64,000 nucleotides of DNA from a virus, in IMG/VR virus record IMGVR_UViG_3300031673_011235, positions 17,656 through 81,655 of that record. The stretch is one strand, 5' to 3'. Of the stretch, positions 8,933 to 19,032 are shown piece by piece. The position numbers were made by a program, and so were the translations under genes. Under the pieces are notes generated by a model that was not told the DNA's origin, searched no databases, and worked only from the letters and a program-made list of their open reading frames with translations. How positions within the stretch are numbered: the stretch's first letter is position 1; every line of letters begins with the position of its first letter.

Positions 8933-10006
8933 TTAATTAAAGTAGGCGGTCATATATGCTGGAGTAATATCAGTTACTATGCCGCTAACAAAAGTTTCGT
9001 CGTAATCTAAAATATTTAAACTTGAATCAGCAACAAATTCTAGCATAGCTCGTGCTTGCCAGGGCTCTTCCGCCAATTCTATCATTCTAGCTTGATCTGT
9101 AATATAATCGCGGACCTCAATGCCACTCACCAGTAAATCGAACTGGCCTATCGCTTGTCCGCTAGTTACAGCTAAAGTTAAAATGTCCGGGACATAATAA
9201 GTTTCTTCCGCAATAGTTAAAGTATAATTACTTCCATCTATACCAATAGACTCAACATATCCTGAGACATATGCAAAAGGAACTCCTTTTGCTACTCCAT
9301 ATAATTTTTTTAATACTTCTATTGTTGGTTTTTGTCGCTTTAAATAATTTAATGACCATATCAAATATTTAAAATGTTTTAAGTCTGTTTTTTGTTGTTC
9401 AAAATTAGTAACCTCAGTTTTAAAAGCGTGATATTTTCTTTCTTTAAACTGTTCTTTGGTAATATCAACCAATGTTCCAAATAACGCGAACATAATAGGA
9501 TTTATTCGAAATACTGCTGGTGCGTATAAACTACCGCCGTCAACATTAGCTAGATCTCCGTCGGCTGTGAAAGGAGGATTATTTAAAAACTGAATTCTAC
9601 TATAGTCAATTATTTCAAAATCAGTATCTTCCGTTAAATGTTCATACATTCTTTGATTATCTTCATTTAAATAATAATAATGGTCTAATCCAGAAACTAT
9701 ACTAAAGATCTCACCAGGCACATAATAATTATATAATCCTGAAATTATAGTAGTATTAACTAATCCAGAATAAGTAGCGGTGTCCGCACTATAAATAATA
9801 TCAAAATAATGCAGGCGTTCTTCAAAATAATCCGGCATGTATTGAAATGCTTTAGAAAGATTAAGTTGATAAGTTGTTCTATATTCTTCTGTAATAATAT
9901 CTCTATAGGCATTCCAAACAACTTCCATAACACCTTTGTCTTCGAAGTCCGCCCAAAAAGATCCTAAAGATTGCCATAAAGTTGAAACATTATATCGTTG
10001 TGGCAT
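8933..10006 (-). CDS. Tail/baseplate structural protein
   Basis: A 357-residue protein starting MPQRYNVSTLWQSLGSFWADFEDKG and rich in Tyr and Phe. It ends with repeated beta segments and contains six SG[I/L/V/Y] motifs, three of them within about 30 residues near position 80. It starts in a one-base overlap with the upstream structural gene. Its place after the baseplate J-like gene suggests a baseplate or tail-fibre-attachment protein, comparable in position to P2 gpI or other wedge components, but I do not recognise the family. Confidence 0.6.
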   Translation of the reverse strand: MPQRYNVSTLWQSLGSFWADFEDKGVMEVVWNAYRDIITEEYRTTYQLNLSKAFQYMPDYFEERLHYFDIIYSADTATYSGLVNTTIISGLYNYYVPGEIFSIVSGLDHYYYLNEDNQRMYEHLTEDTDFEIIDYSRIQFLNNPPFTADGDLANVDGGSLYAPAVFRINPIMFALFGTLVDITKEQFKERKYHAFKTEVTNFEQQKTDLKHFKYLIWSLNYLKRQKPTIEVLKKLYGVAKGVPFAYVSGYVESIGIDGSNYTLTIAEETYYVPDILTLAVTSGQAIGQFDLLVSGIEVRDYITDQARMIELAEEPWQARAMLEFVADSSLNILDYDETFVSGIVTDITPAYMTAYFN

Positions 10007-11757
10007 TATAATCTAATTATCCCATATAATTGACTTGTGTCTGTTACAAACGCGTTCATTGTTGTTATAGTATAGTCGGAAGTTATCTCGCTACTATCAA
10101 CCAACGCTCCAGTATAATCATATTTTCGAACATTAATAATTAGTGAATCCAGATCTACATAGGTAATTCCTAAAGAATATAAATAATTAATTAGGTCTGT
10201 AATTTCGAATGTTGTGTCGTTACCTAAATCATTAATCCAGGCGGCCACTGATGTTCTAACATCTTCTTGAGCAGGCCCGTCTCTATATTCTAGTGATTCT
10301 ATCTCTATGGTAGCGGGAGGAACAATCTTTACTAAATTGTCCGTTCCAGCGTTTCTAACAGAATTATCTTCCACAAAATCTTGCAAAGTGGCTCCATCTA
10401 TATAATATCTGTACAGCACCGTAATAGACAGCGGTCCACCAACAATATTAATTGATTGGTTTGATTTAGTTGACCACGCGTTACCTGTGTCTCCCAAGCT
10501 AATTGAATAATCTACGTTTCGTGTTAACAACGTACCACCAGGACCTCTAACTTCAAGTATTTCTTGAATAGGTAAATTAAACCCTTCGTCGGCTGTTAGC
10601 ATAACAGAACTTACAGCACCTGCATCATTTTCAGCCGTAGAAAACCTATCTGGAGCATGCACGTATATATCTAACATATTCCCCATATGAATTCCTGAAG
10701 GAAATACATTATCTATTCCAATATAATGTGTGCGTAATATGGCTGTCTCATCGGCTTCCGTTGCATATGCTAATAATGTAAAATGATCAACTCCAAGAGT
10801 TGTAGTAATATAATCGTCTATATCCGGTAATGTGTAGTCTATGACTTTATCCTGTGGTTCTGCTTCAGCAGTCGCAGTGTTAGTCCCTGCCAGTTCCCAT
10901 TCGCTATTAGTAACGTTCCAAATATATAAAGAAACGCCATTACCAAACGGTGTCTCGGCATTCCATTGCCCATAACCATTGTAATATACGTGTGCCGGTG
11001 ACCCCGAATTAAAATATTGTCCAGGAGCTTCTAGTTTAAATAATTGCATCGGATACGCGTCAGCTATACTGGCTATAACAATATCTCTGTACCACCATTC
11101 CGAATTTTGTGTTTCTGGGACGCCAATTCCGAAATAAGTGCCTTGTGAAATAGGCACATACGCGGCTGTAGTCGCACCAGCTACTTGAGCCCCACGATCT
11201 AGACAATAACCTGTTGGATTATCGCCGCCATTGTAAGGTAAATTTACTGCTTGGTCCCAAGTATAAGTATCCTCCATTATCCAAATACGTGTAGAATAAT
11301 TTGCCTGTACCCTTATTTTAAATTTGTACCAAGTACCAGCTAAAATTTCTCTTTTACCAGCAATTAGAAAGTTATTGATACCAGCGTCCTGAACAATCAT
11401 TTCATTAAGAGCATACACTTCTTCATGCAGCACATCATTGTCAACTAAATATACATTATACATAGCCGAAGAATCACCAGGATGTAAAATAGTTTTTTTC
11501 CAAGCTAACCCAAACCCATCATGTGGAATTGGATAACCCCCCTGTCGTAAAACTGTAATGTATGATAATTTTCCGGTAGTTGTGTCATCATTAGTTTTAA
11601 AAACTCCCCATACCTCTACACCAGTATTTTGATCTATTTGTCGCATTAATACCGGACTATAGTCATAATATTTAGTTTTACCAACTATTGCCTCTAGGTC
11701 TTTTACTACCTGGCTATATCTCGGAGTCCAATATGCTCTTGCTTTACTTATTGCCAT
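10006..11757 (-). CDS. Baseplate-associated structural protein
   Basis: A 583-residue beta-rich protein. The region about residues 60-250 resembles a lectin- or concanavalin-like jelly roll (alternating aromatic strands, WYKFKIRVQANYSTRIWIME, then EWWYRDIVIASIAD), which would fit carbohydrate binding; this is a sequence-style judgement only. The C-terminal part (about 480-583) reads like a helical plus strand tail domain. A GGGTGAT sequence 6 nt before the ATG can act as Shine-Dalgarno. It follows the baseplate J-like gene closely. Confidence 0.55.
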   Translation of the reverse strand: MAISKARAYWTPRYSQVVKDLEAIVGKTKYYDYSPVLMRQIDQNTGVEVWGVFKTNDDTTTGKLSYITVLRQGGYPIPHDGFGLAWKKTILHPGDSSAMYNVYLVDNDVLHEEVYALNEMIVQDAGINNFLIAGKREILAGTWYKFKIRVQANYSTRIWIMEDTYTWDQAVNLPYNGGDNPTGYCLDRGAQVAGATTAAYVPISQGTYFGIGVPETQNSEWWYRDIVIASIADAYPMQLFKLEAPGQYFNSGSPAHVYYNGYGQWNAETPFGNGVSLYIWNVTNSEWELAGTNTATAEAEPQDKVIDYTLPDIDDYITTTLGVDHFTLLAYATEADETAILRTHYIGIDNVFPSGIHMGNMLDIYVHAPDRFSTAENDAGAVSSVMLTADEGFNLPIQEILEVRGPGGTLLTRNVDYSISLGDTGNAWSTKSNQSINIVGGPLSITVLYRYYIDGATLQDFVEDNSVRNAGTDNLVKIVPPATIEIESLEYRDGPAQEDVRTSVAAWINDLGNDTTFEITDLINYLYSLGITYVDLDSLIINVRKYDYTGALVDSSEITSDYTITTMNAFVTDTSQLYGIIRL

Positions 11758-11773
11758 TTATTATCACCCATTA

Positions 11774-13027
11774 TTAAGTTGCACTTCTACCAGACAATTT
11801 AGCTTGTCTCAGTAAGTCAATTATTTTTTCTATAGATTTGATTGATGGTAAAATAATAGGTTGGGCAATCGCATCATCTTCGGTATACCTGTATCCTAAA
11901 CGAACCGCCCCAACTGACAAATCTATAGCTATTTCATTATTTGAAATCATATTGTTTAATCCTAAGGCTGCGTCGGATCTACTCCAATCTGCTGGGAACA
12001 CAGATTTTGCAGGAGCAGCGTTAAATGTTTGATTAAGTATTATGTCGGCCTTAACCTCAGAATAAAGAACATCATATTTTCTATAATTGTTGGCATACAT
12101 ATTTTGTAAAAATTCTGTTGTAAACTCAGTAGCCAGAGGTAAATCAGTTGGAGCATAGCCCGAGGTAGCCGCGTCATCCTGAAATAGTCCAAAATAAGCT
12201 TGACTTTGGTTATAAGGGTATTCGTGATATCCCGACACACACCCATCAAGGTCAGACTCATAATATTGTGAAGAGTTCCAATTTAATAACCCCGATACTG
12301 TTGCATTAAACGACAAGTCACGTGCCATTTCATCATCTATCATACCTTTTACAACAACTGTATTAACAGACGGGAAATTTCTTTTTATGAGTTTTGTTAT
12401 ACCGTCCGGCGACGCTATTGTTTCATTGGTAACGGACGACAAAAGTCTAGTGTAAACGGCCGTGTTATTTTCTTTGGTGGCTCCTCCAGAAAACCCGGTA
12501 TTATTTGTTACATAAGCAAATTCAGCGGTTACCCCATAAATTTTAGAAATTGCTCCAGGACTGATATCATATTGTAATCCAGCACTTTCAGCTTCGATTA
12601 ATATATTATCAGTCGAATATAATGGATAACGTTGGTTATTAGCCAGCATTTGAGTATTAGAAATGGTATAGTTGCTTAATGTATAAAATTTTAATCCCGC
12701 AGATGTTTCTACTTGCGACCCCGCGGACAATGTGAAATCCTGTGCTCTATAAAAATAAATTTTTATATAACCTCTGGATTTATCGCCCTGGTCTCGCTGA
12801 ATAAGAAAATTAGCGACAATTTGATCCATCTCAGCTTCTGATAAACTTGTTGGATCTGAAATGGAAAGCTGATTTTGTAAAGCTGTGTGTTCAGTATCAT
12901 AAGGCTCTAAAATAGTACTTAAAGGATTTACCATAAGATCTACTAAGGCGGCCGTATTCCTGGTATCAATCATAGGATCGTAATCTTTTAGTTTTTGTTT
13001 TATGTAAGCAATTACATTCTTAGCCAT
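11774..13027 (-). CDS. Baseplate J-like protein
   Basis: A 417-residue protein with features of the baseplate J / T4 gp6 family: N-terminal helical region, a beta domain with SAGSQVETSAGLKFYT (the usual 'G..V.T..G..F' entry), and GGATKENNTAVYTRLLSSV, equivalent to the conserved 'GGtd.Ed...yr.Rl' segment, followed by a G-I-x-x-L-I segment. These proteins form the wedge ring of contractile tails and related secretion machines. It is preceded by GAGGAAA and lies directly after the gp25-like gene, which is the normal order in contractile-tail phages. Confidence 0.8.
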   Translation of the reverse strand: MAKNVIAYIKQKLKDYDPMIDTRNTAALVDLMVNPLSTILEPYDTEHTALQNQLSISDPTSLSEAEMDQIVANFLIQRDQGDKSRGYIKIYFYRAQDFTLSAGSQVETSAGLKFYTLSNYTISNTQMLANNQRYPLYSTDNILIEAESAGLQYDISPGAISKIYGVTAEFAYVTNNTGFSGGATKENNTAVYTRLLSSVTNETIASPDGITKLIKRNFPSVNTVVVKGMIDDEMARDLSFNATVSGLLNWNSSQYYESDLDGCVSGYHEYPYNQSQAYFGLFQDDAATSGYAPTDLPLATEFTTEFLQNMYANNYRKYDVLYSEVKADIILNQTFNAAPAKSVFPADWSRSDAALGLNNMISNNEIAIDLSVGAVRLGYRYTEDDAIAQPIILPSIKSIEKIIDLLRQAKLSGRSAT

Positions 13028-13039
13028 TGTGTTTCCTCA

Positions 13040-13462
13040 TTAAATCTTTACTAGATAGACATGATCAGCTTTTGTTTTCACTCTTATATCTATGAACCAA
13101 CTACCTTGGCCGTGATCGTAGGCGATAGAGTCCAGAGTAAGGCTGGTAAGTTCTTCTTCATTTTTTAAGTATGTTTCAGAAGATTGTTCATAAAGTATTT
13201 TTTCTTCTGTTTGTGACACAGCCATTGAAATTGCGGTTCTAATTTGATCTTCATCATAAGGACTGTATCCTTGACCAGCGAATTGATTCAATATAGACCC
13301 AATATTTGGGTCAAAATGATTTGTTCCGATTTGATTTAAAAGTTCTCTAACAATAGTTTGAAGCAACGTCTTTATATCTGTCGCGTGTCTAGGATAATTA
13401 TTAAAGCCTTTTTTTAGCCTGTCGGTCGTAGAGTCGCTGTAAATTACTAATAAATCTTTCAT
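13040..13462 (-). CDS. gp25-like baseplate wedge protein
   Basis: A 140-residue protein using the ATG at 13462, which overlaps the upstream stop codon (TAATG); a longer form from a TTG at 13474 is less likely. The core 'HATDIKTLLQTIVRELL...G...FDPNIGSIL' and the later IRTAISMAVSQTEEKI match the gp25/W wedge family, which clamps the baseplate to the tail tube and sheath. Its neighbours are the baseplate J-like gene downstream and a large helical protein upstream, which supports the assignment. Confidence 0.65.
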   Translation of the reverse strand: MKDLLVIYSDSTTDRLKKGFNNYPRHATDIKTLLQTIVRELLNQIGTNHFDPNIGSILNQFAGQGYSPYDEDQIRTAISMAVSQTEEKILYEQSSETYLKNEEELTSLTLDSIAYDHGQGSWFIDIRVKTKADHVYLVKI

Positions 13463-15264
13463 TATTGTTCCCAAATTTTAGAAAACTCTACCGCAGAGTA
13501 TTCCAATTCTACATTAGCTTTTTGTTTAAAATACACGTTAGAACCGTCTGTCATTAATTTTTCATTTTCAGTTTGTGGAATGTCATCAATAGTTTCGTTT
13601 AAAAGTGATGGATTGATTTGTGATATTTTGGTGTTTGGGTTGTTTTTAAAACAATTGCCAATAGCCATAGCAATAGAACTACTTGTTCTCCATGTTTCTG
13701 TTATTGTGTCCACAGAGGGAGAAATCCGGTTTCCCGTGCCAGTAGTTATTCTGGCCCCAAAATTTTCAAGTGGTTTTTTAGTATTTAAATTTAATCCACT
13801 TAAAATTCCAGAAGCTCCGCCAACTAATATTTTCCAACCATCCTTTACGGCTGAATAGCCCGGATTATCATCTAAATTTAATTTATCTAAAACAGTTATC
13901 AATTTATTTTCCGCAGCTATATACCTGTCAAGCAAAAACAGCGTATCACCTATTTGTATGCGTGCGGATAAAGCTGTTTCAGGATTTAACATAGCAGATG
14001 ATAAGGGACCAGCTAAGTCAATAATTCTTTTTATAAGTTCAGTCGGACCATCAATTTCGTTTTCCGTTAAATATAAAATAATTTCATCCATAGCTCGTAA
14101 ATCAAGAACTAAATTTTGTGACTCCCCAGTAACAGTCAGTCCTTCTAAAATACCCATTGCTTGAAGAGTTGTTAATTCCGCTACCCATGGCAAACGTTTC
14201 ATATGTAATATGGTAGGGTTACTCTGATTTTCCGCTCTGATTAAAGTATCATGCATATCATCGCGTATCCTGATAATTCTTGGTATTAAAAAATTAAGGC
14301 CCGTTAAATGAATTTTAGCTAATCTTTCTATTTCTGTCCAGTTAGTTTTGAATGACACCATAATATTTTTTAGAATTGACATTGATTCGGTAAGATTTTT
14401 TATGCCTTTTATCTGTGCGATTGTGCCAAAAATATCCCTATGCTCATCTAAAGGGGTTTGTGGCACAGTTCCGGCATATCCTCCAATAATCCCTTTGGCA
14501 TTACTCATCGGGATGGGAATTTTTTTACATAAATCTAAAAAGGAATAATAAATAGTAGTAGCGATTAATTCTTTTTTTCTTATTTCATTCTTAGCGGTGT
14601 CTTCTAAAAATTGTCTTATTCTGGTATTTCGTTCTTCCCCGCCTACTACAGGATCAAACAGGTTCTGTAATTCTTCGTCGTTGTTCCCTAATTCTTTTAT
14701 CGCTGCATCTAATCTTTTTTGTGCTTGATTTAATGAAGCTACATGCATATATGAAAAATTTCTTAGCCCGTCTTCCACTCTATATAGATTAGACAGCATT
14801 ATTGTCAAATGCCTCATAGCATTATTTACTTTAATATAAATTTCAGGATGTTTTCTATCCTCAATTATCTGACTCATGACGCTTCGTAATGTAGCTAGAA
14901 TAGACCTAATTTCGCGAAGCACTATTAATCTATCTTCCGCTAATTTTTTTAATTCATTTGAAAATTGAGAAAAGGCGTATATTTGCCACTCGGTACTGGA
15001 TGTAAGAATCATAGCCACGGCCCCTAAATTCTGTTCAACAAAGGGAACTATTTTATCGGCCGCTTCGTCCATCATTTGTTGATACATCTCGGCTATTAAA
15101 CCGCCTGCCACGTTACCGAACATGTCCACCACCACGGGAAAAATACTGTTCCAAAAAGAAGTTTGAAAAGGATTTATATCGGATAAAATATCTTTTATAT
15201 CTTTATCTAAAGCCTGTACAATATCAGACTTTTCTATATTTGAAAAACAATTTTTAAAACTCAT
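13462..15264 (-). CDS. Large helical structural protein of the baseplate region
   Basis: A 600-residue, mainly alpha-helical protein with long amphipathic stretches (about 40-330), many L, I, E, K, and no signal peptide or metal motif. It overlaps the sigma factor gene by 11 nt at its start and the gp25-like gene by one base at its end, so it is firmly part of the operon. I do not recognise the family; the position suggests a baseplate or tail-completion component. Confidence 0.55.
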   Translation of the reverse strand: MSFKNCFSNIEKSDIVQALDKDIKDILSDINPFQTSFWNSIFPVVVDMFGNVAGGLIAEMYQQMMDEAADKIVPFVEQNLGAVAMILTSSTEWQIYAFSQFSNELKKLAEDRLIVLREIRSILATLRSVMSQIIEDRKHPEIYIKVNNAMRHLTIMLSNLYRVEDGLRNFSYMHVASLNQAQKRLDAAIKELGNNDEELQNLFDPVVGGEERNTRIRQFLEDTAKNEIRKKELIATTIYYSFLDLCKKIPIPMSNAKGIIGGYAGTVPQTPLDEHRDIFGTIAQIKGIKNLTESMSILKNIMVSFKTNWTEIERLAKIHLTGLNFLIPRIIRIRDDMHDTLIRAENQSNPTILHMKRLPWVAELTTLQAMGILEGLTVTGESQNLVLDLRAMDEIILYLTENEIDGPTELIKRIIDLAGPLSSAMLNPETALSARIQIGDTLFLLDRYIAAENKLITVLDKLNLDDNPGYSAVKDGWKILVGGASGILSGLNLNTKKPLENFGARITTGTGNRISPSVDTITETWRTSSSIAMAIGNCFKNNPNTKISQINPSLLNETIDDIPQTENEKLMTDGSNVYFKQKANVELEYSAVEFSKIWEQ

Positions 15265-15991
15265 GCTGATGTTTTCTTTTTGCTGTTAAAACTTGTGAAG
15301 ATATTTTTTTACCTATTTTTCTAATATAAGATTCCGGCTTATTCATTTTTAAAGCAATCTCTTTAACTGATAGGCGCGGCATATTTCCCATTCCAAAAAA
15401 GTATTCCATGGCCTTTTTTTCTTCCATTGTCAAGTTAGGATCGTGATATACAAATTCTAAAAGTTCTTTGGTTGGGTCTGTAATTAATGCGTCTTTATCA
15501 TACCAGCCTGATTCCTCCAAACTTTGTCTTAATGTAACATCAGTTCGTTGTTCTGACACCATTCTATTGACTTCTTTTTGCGACCAGTCTAAAGCTTCAG
15601 ATAATTCTATAACATTTGGCTCACGGCCCAATTCTTCTTCCAAGTTTCTTTTTATATTTCTAAAACGAGAAATTTGGATACCTCTATGTTCTGGAATTTT
15701 ACCAACATTTTGATAATCTATTACATATCTCTGCAGATGTTTTAGATGATTAAATACATGTGTATTTAAAGCAGCCCCTTTATTTGGATCATAGTCTTCA
15801 AATGCTTTTACTGCCAAAGCGCGCCCTTGTGCCTCAATCGCTGTTCTGGGAATAGCAGCAGCTTGAAACTTGTTTACTTGTTGTTGAATGAGCGGATCCA
15901 TACTTCTTAACAAAGTGGGAAGAGATTGCTTATTACCGCCTTTCCAGTCGTGCCAAAGTCCTAATTCTTTTTGTTTTTCAATTATTACCAT
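15254..15991 (-). CDS. Phage RNA polymerase sigma factor (sigma70-like)
   Basis: A 245-residue protein with the order of regions 2, 3 and 4 of a sigma70 factor. Region 2 is around residues 60-95 (FEDYDPNKGAALNTHVFNHL, then RYVIDYQN); the linker and region 3 are around 96-147 (GKIPEHRG, then LEEELGREPNVIELSEALDW with VNRM); region 4 is around 185-235, with a helix-turn-helix LSVKEIALKMNKPESYIRKI. Region 1 is absent, as in other phage sigma factors. It probably redirects host RNA polymerase to phage promoters, perhaps those with the GGTATAAGAA motif. Its own promoter ends only 6 nt before the ATG, so the mRNA may be leaderless. Confidence 0.85.
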   Translation of the reverse strand: MVIIEKQKELGLWHDWKGGNKQSLPTLLRSMDPLIQQQVNKFQAAAIPRTAIEAQGRALAVKAFEDYDPNKGAALNTHVFNHLKHLQRYVIDYQNVGKIPEHRGIQISRFRNIKRNLEEELGREPNVIELSEALDWSQKEVNRMVSEQRTDVTLRQSLEESGWYDKDALITDPTKELLEFVYHDPNLTMEEKKAMEYFFGMGNMPRLSVKEIALKMNKPESYIRKIGKKISSQVLTAKRKHQHEF

Positions 15992-15997
15992 AATCTT

Positions 15998-16026
15998 AAT
16001 ATACCAAAAACCTTATTAAAAGTCAA
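15998..16026 (-). promoter_or_regulatory. sigma70-like promoter of the sigma factor gene
   Basis: On the minus strand TTGACT (16026-16021) and TATATT (16003-15998) are 17 nt apart; TGG before the -10 makes it an extended -10 as well. The predicted start at about 15991 falls on the A of the start codon. Confidence 0.7.
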
Positions 16027-16033
16027 CGTAAAT

Positions 16034-17008
16034 TTATTTAGACGAACCGTATCTTGCTTTCATTTGGTACCAACTAGTTACTAAATTGTTACGATATAAA
16101 ATCCAATTATCTCTTAATATTCCTTTTTTATCTTTTTCTGTAGTTAGTGTTTCAAAATCTGTTGATCCGGCAGTAGCTAATTGTTGCAACTGCTCAATTA
16201 TTTGCTCTATCTCGGTCGTTAAAGTGTCAATTTCTACATTAACTTCTTGTAGTTGTTCTTCCTGGGCTTGAGTAAGATTTTCATAATTTAATTTATAATG
16301 CTGTTCCAAACCTAATTTCCATTTTTTAGCAGCAGTTAAAACTCCAACATTAGCGTCGGCATTCATTCTAACATAAATAGACGGCGGCGGTACAATAACT
16401 TGTTTAGTTACCATATAGGACATAGTAAAGGGCACGGAATGAGGATTTTGGCTATCTGTGACAATATTGAACGCAATAGCATAACCATACATCAACATAC
16501 CATCAACAGCCAGAATCGCAATATTTTTAGCTTCCGCTAATTTAGTACCACGTAAATAGTCATTATAAAAACTTCTAAAAGCTAATGCCCAATTATATAT
16601 TATTTTATCGTCGCCTTGATAAGCATTAAGAAATAACCCTGCCAATGAGTAAATTTTTGTTCTTTCGTTAAAAAAGTATAAAACAGGTTCGCCAAAAGTC
16701 TCTAATACTTGTAACTTTTCTAAATGGTTTTCTTGGATATTGGTTAATAAAAATTTATTTGATAGAGCTTCAATATATCCTTGCGGTTTTTTTGGATCTC
16801 CACTTTCTTTTTTAACCACATAGAAAAAAGCAGGCGCATCTTTCTCCAGAATATCCACAATAGGAGGTTTTTGTCTACCACCTACTACACTTTGTATCGC
16901 CATAATATCTTGAGACGCGGCTATTAAAGGATCCGACGGAGTTTCAATACCAGCTACGCCCAGATTTGATATAAAATTGGCCTGATTTAATGGATCACGA
17001 ATACTCAT
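16034..17008 (-). CDS. Tail structural protein
   Basis: A 324-residue protein. The first 200 residues look globular with mixed helices and strands. Residues about 225-290 form a coiled coil (LTQAQEEQLQEVNVEIDTLT, then EIEQIIEQLQQLA). The start overlaps the end of the hub-like gene by 4 nt. Position between a hub-like protein and the sigma factor suggests a baseplate hub, tail-completion or tube-associated role. The family is not recognised. Confidence 0.55.
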   Translation of the reverse strand: MSIRDPLNQANFISNLGVAGIETPSDPLIAASQDIMAIQSVVGGRQKPPIVDILEKDAPAFFYVVKKESGDPKKPQGYIEALSNKFLLTNIQENHLEKLQVLETFGEPVLYFFNERTKIYSLAGLFLNAYQGDDKIIYNWALAFRSFYNDYLRGTKLAEAKNIAILAVDGMLMYGYAIAFNIVTDSQNPHSVPFTMSYMVTKQVIVPPPSIYVRMNADANVGVLTAAKKWKLGLEQHYKLNYENLTQAQEEQLQEVNVEIDTLTTEIEQIIEQLQQLATAGSTDFETLTTEKDKKGILRDNWILYRNNLVTSWYQMKARYGSSK

Positions 17009-19026
17009 TTCTGAATTATCTCCTTTACTCTATTACGACGTTCTCTAACAAATGGCCTGTTTATACTACCTGGTTTGTCAGCATCAGCAGCGGCGCCGCT
17101 TATATCTATAGTTTTTGAAACAAACGTGCTTTCTACAGCTGACGGTCTTGGTATTCCATTTTCGATATGAACATTCAAGAAGGTCCACCACTCTTTCTCG
17201 GTAACCAAACTACGTTTAATTTGATTATTTATGTAAATATGTTTATCGAACTGAATAGATTTATAGGCACGTTTTAATTTTTTAATAGCTAAAGATAGTC
17301 TTTGTGCTTCATATTCGGCTTCGTGTTCAGGATCAGTTGCTATGTCGTCAATTGTCTTGGCTTCCTCGTCGGTAACATAGGTCCAAATAGACTCGTCCGC
17401 TGAAGTTTGATTATTCCTGTTAATTAATTGGGAGTATCTTTGCTTACCAATATTTTTCGCTTTATAAGAGTCATCAAAATAACCAGGAAACATCGGTACG
17501 GTATCAATGCCGGCAGGCATAGTTGAACTAATATCGTTGTCGTTTAAAAATATTCTGGGGTGCTCTATGGATATTGTTTGTGTACCCTGCCCATCCGCGC
17601 TTATAGTAGACGTGATAGAAGAAATATTACCAACTATGGAAGGAAAAATTTCGTCCAAAACAACCGCGGGAAAACCAACTAATCTATAAGGAGTATAATT
17701 AGTAGATATGCTTACAGATCGGCTATTAAACCGTTCGGTAATAAATTGACGATCTAATGTATTACTGATAAAGTCTACCGGTTTTTTAGTTTCTTCATCA
17801 GTAAATACTTTTTCCATATCTATATAAGGCTGTGGAGATATTTCGTTATCTTTATTGAACAAATTAGCATATGTTCTATCTGCTAATGAAGGGGGCGAAC
17901 CTTGATGTATTTGCATTCCTCTATATTTTTCTTCGCTTGTCAGAGAAAAAATAGGCAGTCCGTCCTTTTTTTGAACCTCAATAGACGGACTATAATGAAA
18001 CAGTAAACAGTGTACATCCGCGGTTGGACTGGCTTTAGCTAATAAAGTTATGGGCTCAAAAAACATTCTGGTTGGCTCTGTTAAAAAATTTCTTTGGTAG
18101 TCTAGATTTGATATTTGATCAGGGTAAATAATATTGGATCTCAAAGGCATTAAATAATCAGTTTTAGGTTTAAAAATTATGGTTGATACCGGATGAACAG
18201 CATTTGGATGTTTTATAGGAGCCGCGATTTCAGTCCAATCATACATCAAATAAGTTAATATAACAGATAAAGCTTGCATAAAATTAGTTGTTGAAGATAA
18301 GCTTTCTACTTCTTGTAATAACATTTGCACTAAATATTCATCCTGAATAAGTTTTTCAGCTTTAGAGTTTTCTAAAATTAGTGCCCTTTTATTTAATTTT
18401 AAAGAGTTATTTACAATTGGGTAATACCCGTTGAGTTTATTTATATGTTCTAATAAACTTAAGAGTGTGGCACTTAAAGTCAATTTATCTTCTAAAGTAG
18501 TTTTTAACGCATTTAATAAATTAAAATATTGCAACTCTTTGGTGAAATACCACGTATCTTTTTTTCGGCTGGCCACTATCTCTTCATCGGGTAAATTTTT
18601 CGTATAATCAGCAAACTGTTTTTCTGTCGTGTTGTTAGTAGTTGCCTTACCATCATATTTTCCAGGCATTAAATACATAGATCTTTCTTGAACATTTTGC
18701 ACAGTAAAATTTACTGGAGATATATATGTATGATACCAGTTTGAAGTTGCACTAATAAATGTTAAAGTAATGTGTCTTGACTGAGTGTCTTTATTCATAC
18801 CTATGTTGGCCAACTCTCCTTCAAAAATTAACCTATAGTCCTCATCAACAAAGTAAAATAAATGGGCCAGAGTTTTTGGTAAAAGAAAGGGCATCTTAGA
18901 GTGTGGTGCAACTGAAAACGTAGCCTGAACCGGCTGACCGACTTGTTCCATTATAGTAACTGAGTTAAAAGGAATTTCTAATCCTTCTAAATATAATTTA
19001 CATTTTATGTCTTTTGCGTATGCCAT
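17005..19026 (-). CDS. Baseplate hub-like protein
   Basis: A 673-residue protein. Its N-terminal 120 residues look like the hub/gpD fold: CKLYLEGLEIPFNSVTI, QATFSVAP, then LIFEGELANIG and HITLTFISATSNW, where short barrel strands alternate as in phage tail hub proteins. A later part (about 440-510) again has strand pairs with VVLDEIFPSIVGNISSI. The tape measure gene lies just upstream, which is the usual order (tape measure then hub). The C-terminus is charged and helical. The assignment rests on fold-like pattern and order. Confidence 0.6.
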   Translation of the reverse strand: MAYAKDIKCKLYLEGLEIPFNSVTIMEQVGQPVQATFSVAPHSKMPFLLPKTLAHLFYFVDEDYRLIFEGELANIGMNKDTQSRHITLTFISATSNWYHTYISPVNFTVQNVQERSMYLMPGKYDGKATTNNTTEKQFADYTKNLPDEEIVASRKKDTWYFTKELQYFNLLNALKTTLEDKLTLSATLLSLLEHINKLNGYYPIVNNSLKLNKRALILENSKAEKLIQDEYLVQMLLQEVESLSSTTNFMQALSVILTYLMYDWTEIAAPIKHPNAVHPVSTIIFKPKTDYLMPLRSNIIYPDQISNLDYQRNFLTEPTRMFFEPITLLAKASPTADVHCLLFHYSPSIEVQKKDGLPIFSLTSEEKYRGMQIHQGSPPSLADRTYANLFNKDNEISPQPYIDMEKVFTDEETKKPVDFISNTLDRQFITERFNSRSVSISTNYTPYRLVGFPAVVLDEIFPSIVGNISSITSTISADGQGTQTISIEHPRIFLNDNDISSTMPAGIDTVPMFPGYFDDSYKAKNIGKQRYSQLINRNNQTSADESIWTYVTDEEAKTIDDIATDPEHEAEYEAQRLSLAIKKLKRAYKSIQFDKHIYINNQIKRSLVTEKEWWTFLNVHIENGIPRPSAVESTFVSKTIDISGAAADADKPGSINRPFVRERRNRVKEIIQK

Positions 19027-19032
19027 AAATTT

